64,000 nucleotides of DNA. It comes from Pseudorhodobacter sp. PARRP1. GTDB taxonomy: Bacteria; Pseudomonadota; Alphaproteobacteria; Rhodobacterales; Rhodobacteraceae. The notes under the pieces are model-generated. The model was not told the origin of the DNA. It was given only the letters and a program-made list of their open reading frames with translations, and searched no databases. Shown here in pieces: positions 62,062 to 64,000 of this stretch (within the stretch, counting starts at the first letter, position 1; each line of letters begins with the position of its first letter). The DNA lies in contig NKIU01000001.1 of NCBI GenBank assembly GCA_002256245.1, positions 124,001-188,000 of the forward strand, written 5' to 3'. The position numbers were made by a program, and so were the translations under genes.

Positions 62062-62619
62062 TTACGCCGCCACCCGCGCCAAAACCTCATCCACACTGGC
62101 CACCTGCGCGAACTCGCCGTCCAGATTGGCCAAAGTCATCTCCAGCACATCCGCCGCCGCCACTTCCCGGCCATCGCGCAAAATCTGGCGGAAGTTGATC
62201 AGCGCATCGCCCACCACCGTCGTGGCATAGCCGAGGTTTCCCGCCATCCGCGTTGTGCTTTCCACGCAGTAATTCGCAGCCCCACCAATCACCACCAGAT
62301 CGGTGATGCCCTGCGCTGCCAGATGATCGCCCAAACCCGTGCCGATAAACCCAGACGAGCCGTGCTTGATGAAAACCGCCTCATCCGCCCGCGGTGCGGC
62401 ACAGGGCTGCACCGCTGAACCGGGCTGATCGGCATGAAAGCTGTCGCCGGGGTTCGGGTCGTGGTGATGCACATGCACCACCGGCAAGCCTTTGCTTCGA
62501 AAGGCTTTCAGCAAAGCGGCAATGCTGGTCTCGGCGTCTGGATTGCCCCAGACATAGCCCTTGGCGCGCCGTTCGACAAAAGCCATCTGCACGTCAATCA
62601 CCAGCAAAGCCGTTGCCAT
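62062..62619 (-). CDS. Isochorismatase-like cysteine hydrolase
   Basis: A 185-residue hydrolase of the isochorismatase superfamily. The catalytic triad is visible: Asp in ALLVIDVQMAF, Lys in AVFIKHGSSGF near residue 96, and the nucleophile Cys in GGAANYCVESTTRMA near 130, which favours a cysteine amidase or hydrolase (nicotinamidase/ureidoacrylate type) over true isochorismatase. The ATG at 62619 lies next to the DUF1993 stop, so the two are co-translated. The substrate is unknown. Confidence 0.88.
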   Translation of the reverse strand: MATALLVIDVQMAFVERRAKGYVWGNPDAETSIAALLKAFRSKGLPVVHVHHHDPNPGDSFHADQPGSAVQPCAAPRADEAVFIKHGSSGFIGTGLGDHLAAQGITDLVVIGGAANYCVESTTRMAGNLGYATTVVGDALINFRQILRDGREVAAADVLEMTLANLDGEFAQVASVDEVLARVAA

Positions 62620-62620
62620 G

Positions 62621-63109
62621 TTACGCCCCCAGAAAATCCGTCTTGCCGATCTCAACACCATTGGCCCTCAGGATATTGTAGCAGGTGGACATGTGGAAAT
62701 AGAAATTCGGCACCGCAAAACCGTGGTAATACTGCGCCGCCGGAAAGCTCAACTCGCGCGGGCCTGCCTTGACGCTGATCGTGCGCGCCTCGGCGCCCTC
62801 AAACGCATCCGCCGGGATGGTGGCGATGAAGGCGACGGTCTTGGCAATACGCTCTTTCAGATCGGCAAGCGTGGTTTCGGTATCGGCAAAGCTGGGCACT
62901 TCCAGCCCCGCCAGACGCGCGGGTGCGCCCTTGGCATGGTCGCAGGCAATCGTCACCTGACGCCACAGCGGCAGCATATCGGCGATCAGACGCAGTTGCG
63001 GGATCACCTCGGGCTCGATGTTGCGGGCTTCGGCAAAGGCCTCGGCCTTATCAAGGATTTTGGAGAGAGCGGTCAGCGAATGGGTGAAGAACGGAACCGG
63101 GTTTTGCAT
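62621..63109 (-). CDS. DUF1993 family protein
   Basis: A 162-residue protein of the DUF1993 family (DinB-like helical bundle), function unknown. The start FFTHSLTALSKILDKAEAFAEARNIEPEVI and the ending YHGFAVPNFYFHMSTCYNILRANGVEIGKTDFLG are typical. The conserved histidines (YHGF, FHMST) could bind metal as in DinB proteins. First gene of a pair with the isochorismatase-like gene. Confidence 0.85.
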   Translation of the reverse strand: MQNPVPFFTHSLTALSKILDKAEAFAEARNIEPEVIPQLRLIADMLPLWRQVTIACDHAKGAPARLAGLEVPSFADTETTLADLKERIAKTVAFIATIPADAFEGAEARTISVKAGPRELSFPAAQYYHGFAVPNFYFHMSTCYNILRANGVEIGKTDFLGA

Positions 63110-63262
63110 TTGGCGTGCCTTTCAGGGCGATAATTTCGCCCCCACAAGGCCGCACAATCCGCCAGATTGCAAGCCCCGCCGCACGGGTCACGCGGCAGGG
63201 AACATCTTAACAATCGGTGAACGAAAAATACTAAGTCGTTGATTTAATTCACCGCCAAGACA

Positions 63263-63277
63263 GTCCCGCGTTGGGAC
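63263..63277 (-). terminator. Weak hairpin after argF
   Basis: GTCCC-AACGC-GGGAC on the minus strand, eight or so bases past the argF stop, related in wording to the tRNA-Gly terminator but without a proper T-run (TGTCTTGG follows). Confidence 0.4.
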
Positions 63278-63285
63278 CGCAGCCG

Positions 63286-64000
63286 TCAAACCCCCAGACA
63301 CCAGCGCATCACCGCCTTTTGAGCATGCAGCCGGTTTTCCGCCTCATCAAAGATCACCGAATGCGGGCCATCCATCACCGCACTGGTCGCCTCATCATTC
63401 CGGTGGGCAGGCAGACAGTGCATGAACAAGGCATCCGGCTTGGCGCGGGCCATCAAAGCCTCATTGACCTGATAGGGCCGCAACTGATTGTGCCGGCGCT
63501 CCTTGGCGCTCTCTGGGTCATGCATCGACACCCAGGTATCCGTCACCACCAGATCCGCCCCGGCAACCGCCTTGGCCGGATCACGCTCTATCGTCACCCG
63601 GCTGCCCTTTTCGCGGGCAAAGCCGACAAACTTGCCCTCGGGTTCCAAAGTCTCGGGGCCGGTGAAGGTGAAATCAAAGCCAAACTGCCCCGCCGCATGC
63701 AGGAACGACCCGCAAACGTTGTTGCCATCCCCAGCCCAAACCACCTTCTTGCCCGCAATCGGCCCGCGATGTTCTTCATAGGTCATCACATCCGCCATGA
63801 TCTGACAGGGATGCGTCCGGTTGGTGAGGCCGTTGATCACCGGCACCGTGGCGTGTTCGGCCATCTCCAAAAGCGTCGCTTCCTCGAAGGTGCGGATCAT
63901 GATCAGATCGACATACCGGCTGAGAACCCGCGCCGTATCCGCAATGGTCTCACCATGACCAAGCTGCATTTCCTTGCCCGACAGCACCATCGTCTGCCCG
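63286..64000 (-). CDS. argF: Ornithine carbamoyltransferase, C-terminal part
   Basis: Enzyme joining carbamoyl phosphate and ornithine to citrulline in arginine synthesis. About the last 238 residues are in the window; the N-terminus with the carbamoyl-phosphate loop is outside. It shows [16 protein letters not shown], the ornithine loop [12 protein letters not shown] and the catalytic Cys in [11 protein letters not shown]. The protein ends MRWCLGV. The weak hairpin downstream may be its terminator. Confidence 0.95.
   Translation of the reverse strand, partial: GQTMVLSGKEMQLGHGETIADTARVLSRYVDLIMIRTFEEATLLEMAEHATVPVINGLTNRTHPCQIMADVMTYEEHRGPIAGKKVVWAGDGNNVCGSFLHAAGQFGFDFTFTGPETLEPEGKFVGFAREKGSRVTIERDPAKAVAGADLVVTDTWVSMHDPESAKERRHNQLRPYQVNEALMARAKPDALFMHCLPAHRNDEATSAVMDGPHSVIFDEAENRLHAQKAVMRWCLGV

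Overview
The window looks like chromosomal DNA of an alphaproteobacterium of the Rhodobacteraceae (Rhodobacterales). This is an inference from content, since no search was run. The DNA is GC-rich (about 63-65% in the stretches I counted). It shows the irr | fabA-fabB-fabI arrangement, a hisS-hisZ-hisG operon, a B12-dependent ribonucleotide reductase, DUF1489 and DUF3726 proteins, and BMP-type nucleoside transport next to xanthine dehydrogenase.

Layout. 1-2400: 5' part of pyrD, a DUF952 gene and a periplasmic 5'-nucleotidase. 2791-7668: a fasciclin protein, the iron regulator irr, and divergent fabA-fabB-fabI followed by an M50-type membrane protease. 7846-11511: tRNA-Gly(UCC) and a minus-strand operon of an ABC1 kinase, a photolyase-like flavoprotein with an odd domain order, and a renalase-like FAD oxidoreductase. 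11735-14630: a Zn/Cd/Pb P-type ATPase and its divergent MerR regulator. 14747-22810: a minus-strand operon for a quaternary-amine-type ABC transporter, an aldehyde dehydrogenase, an M19 dipeptidase homologue, an unrecognised 554-residue protein and a DUF3726 protein. Its binding-protein gene is broken by a junction with a broken AAA ATPase gene. 23175-34000: nrdJ, a GH12-RTX secreted protein, DUF1489, a DMT exporter, hisG-hisZ-hisS (with a low-GC insert-like stretch inside hisS), slyX and a TauE-type permease. 34044-38735: dnaE with a duplicated 3' end, and a three-copy repeat array. 38735-50540: a purine/pyrimidine module (xdhA-xdhB-xdhC, a cytosine deaminase-type amidohydrolase, a guanine-deaminase-type enzyme and a four-gene BMP/ABC nucleoside transporter). 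50605-56154: a VOC protein, an amino-acid-oxidase-type flavoprotein, a GH25 lysozyme lipoprotein and dimethylglycine dehydrogenase. 56531-59578: zur-znuC-znuB and divergent znuA around a perfect Zur-type palindrome. 59639-64000: galM, an MFS permease, an isochorismatase-type hydrolase, a DUF1993 protein and the C-terminal part of argF.

The least ordinary part is the non-coding DNA. At least four families of multi-hairpin repeats sit at gene ends: A (three copies), B (two copies), C (three tandem copies) and D (two long palindromes). Two further hairpin clusters (E1, E2) share a GATTT...AAATC stem with the last hairpin of B. The two B copies differ mainly by paired changes that keep every stem, include a GNRA-type tetraloop, and keep two mutually exclusive pairings. 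One A copy lies between dnaE and a second copy of the last 54 codons or so of dnaE. These repeats are my main candidates for something undescribed.
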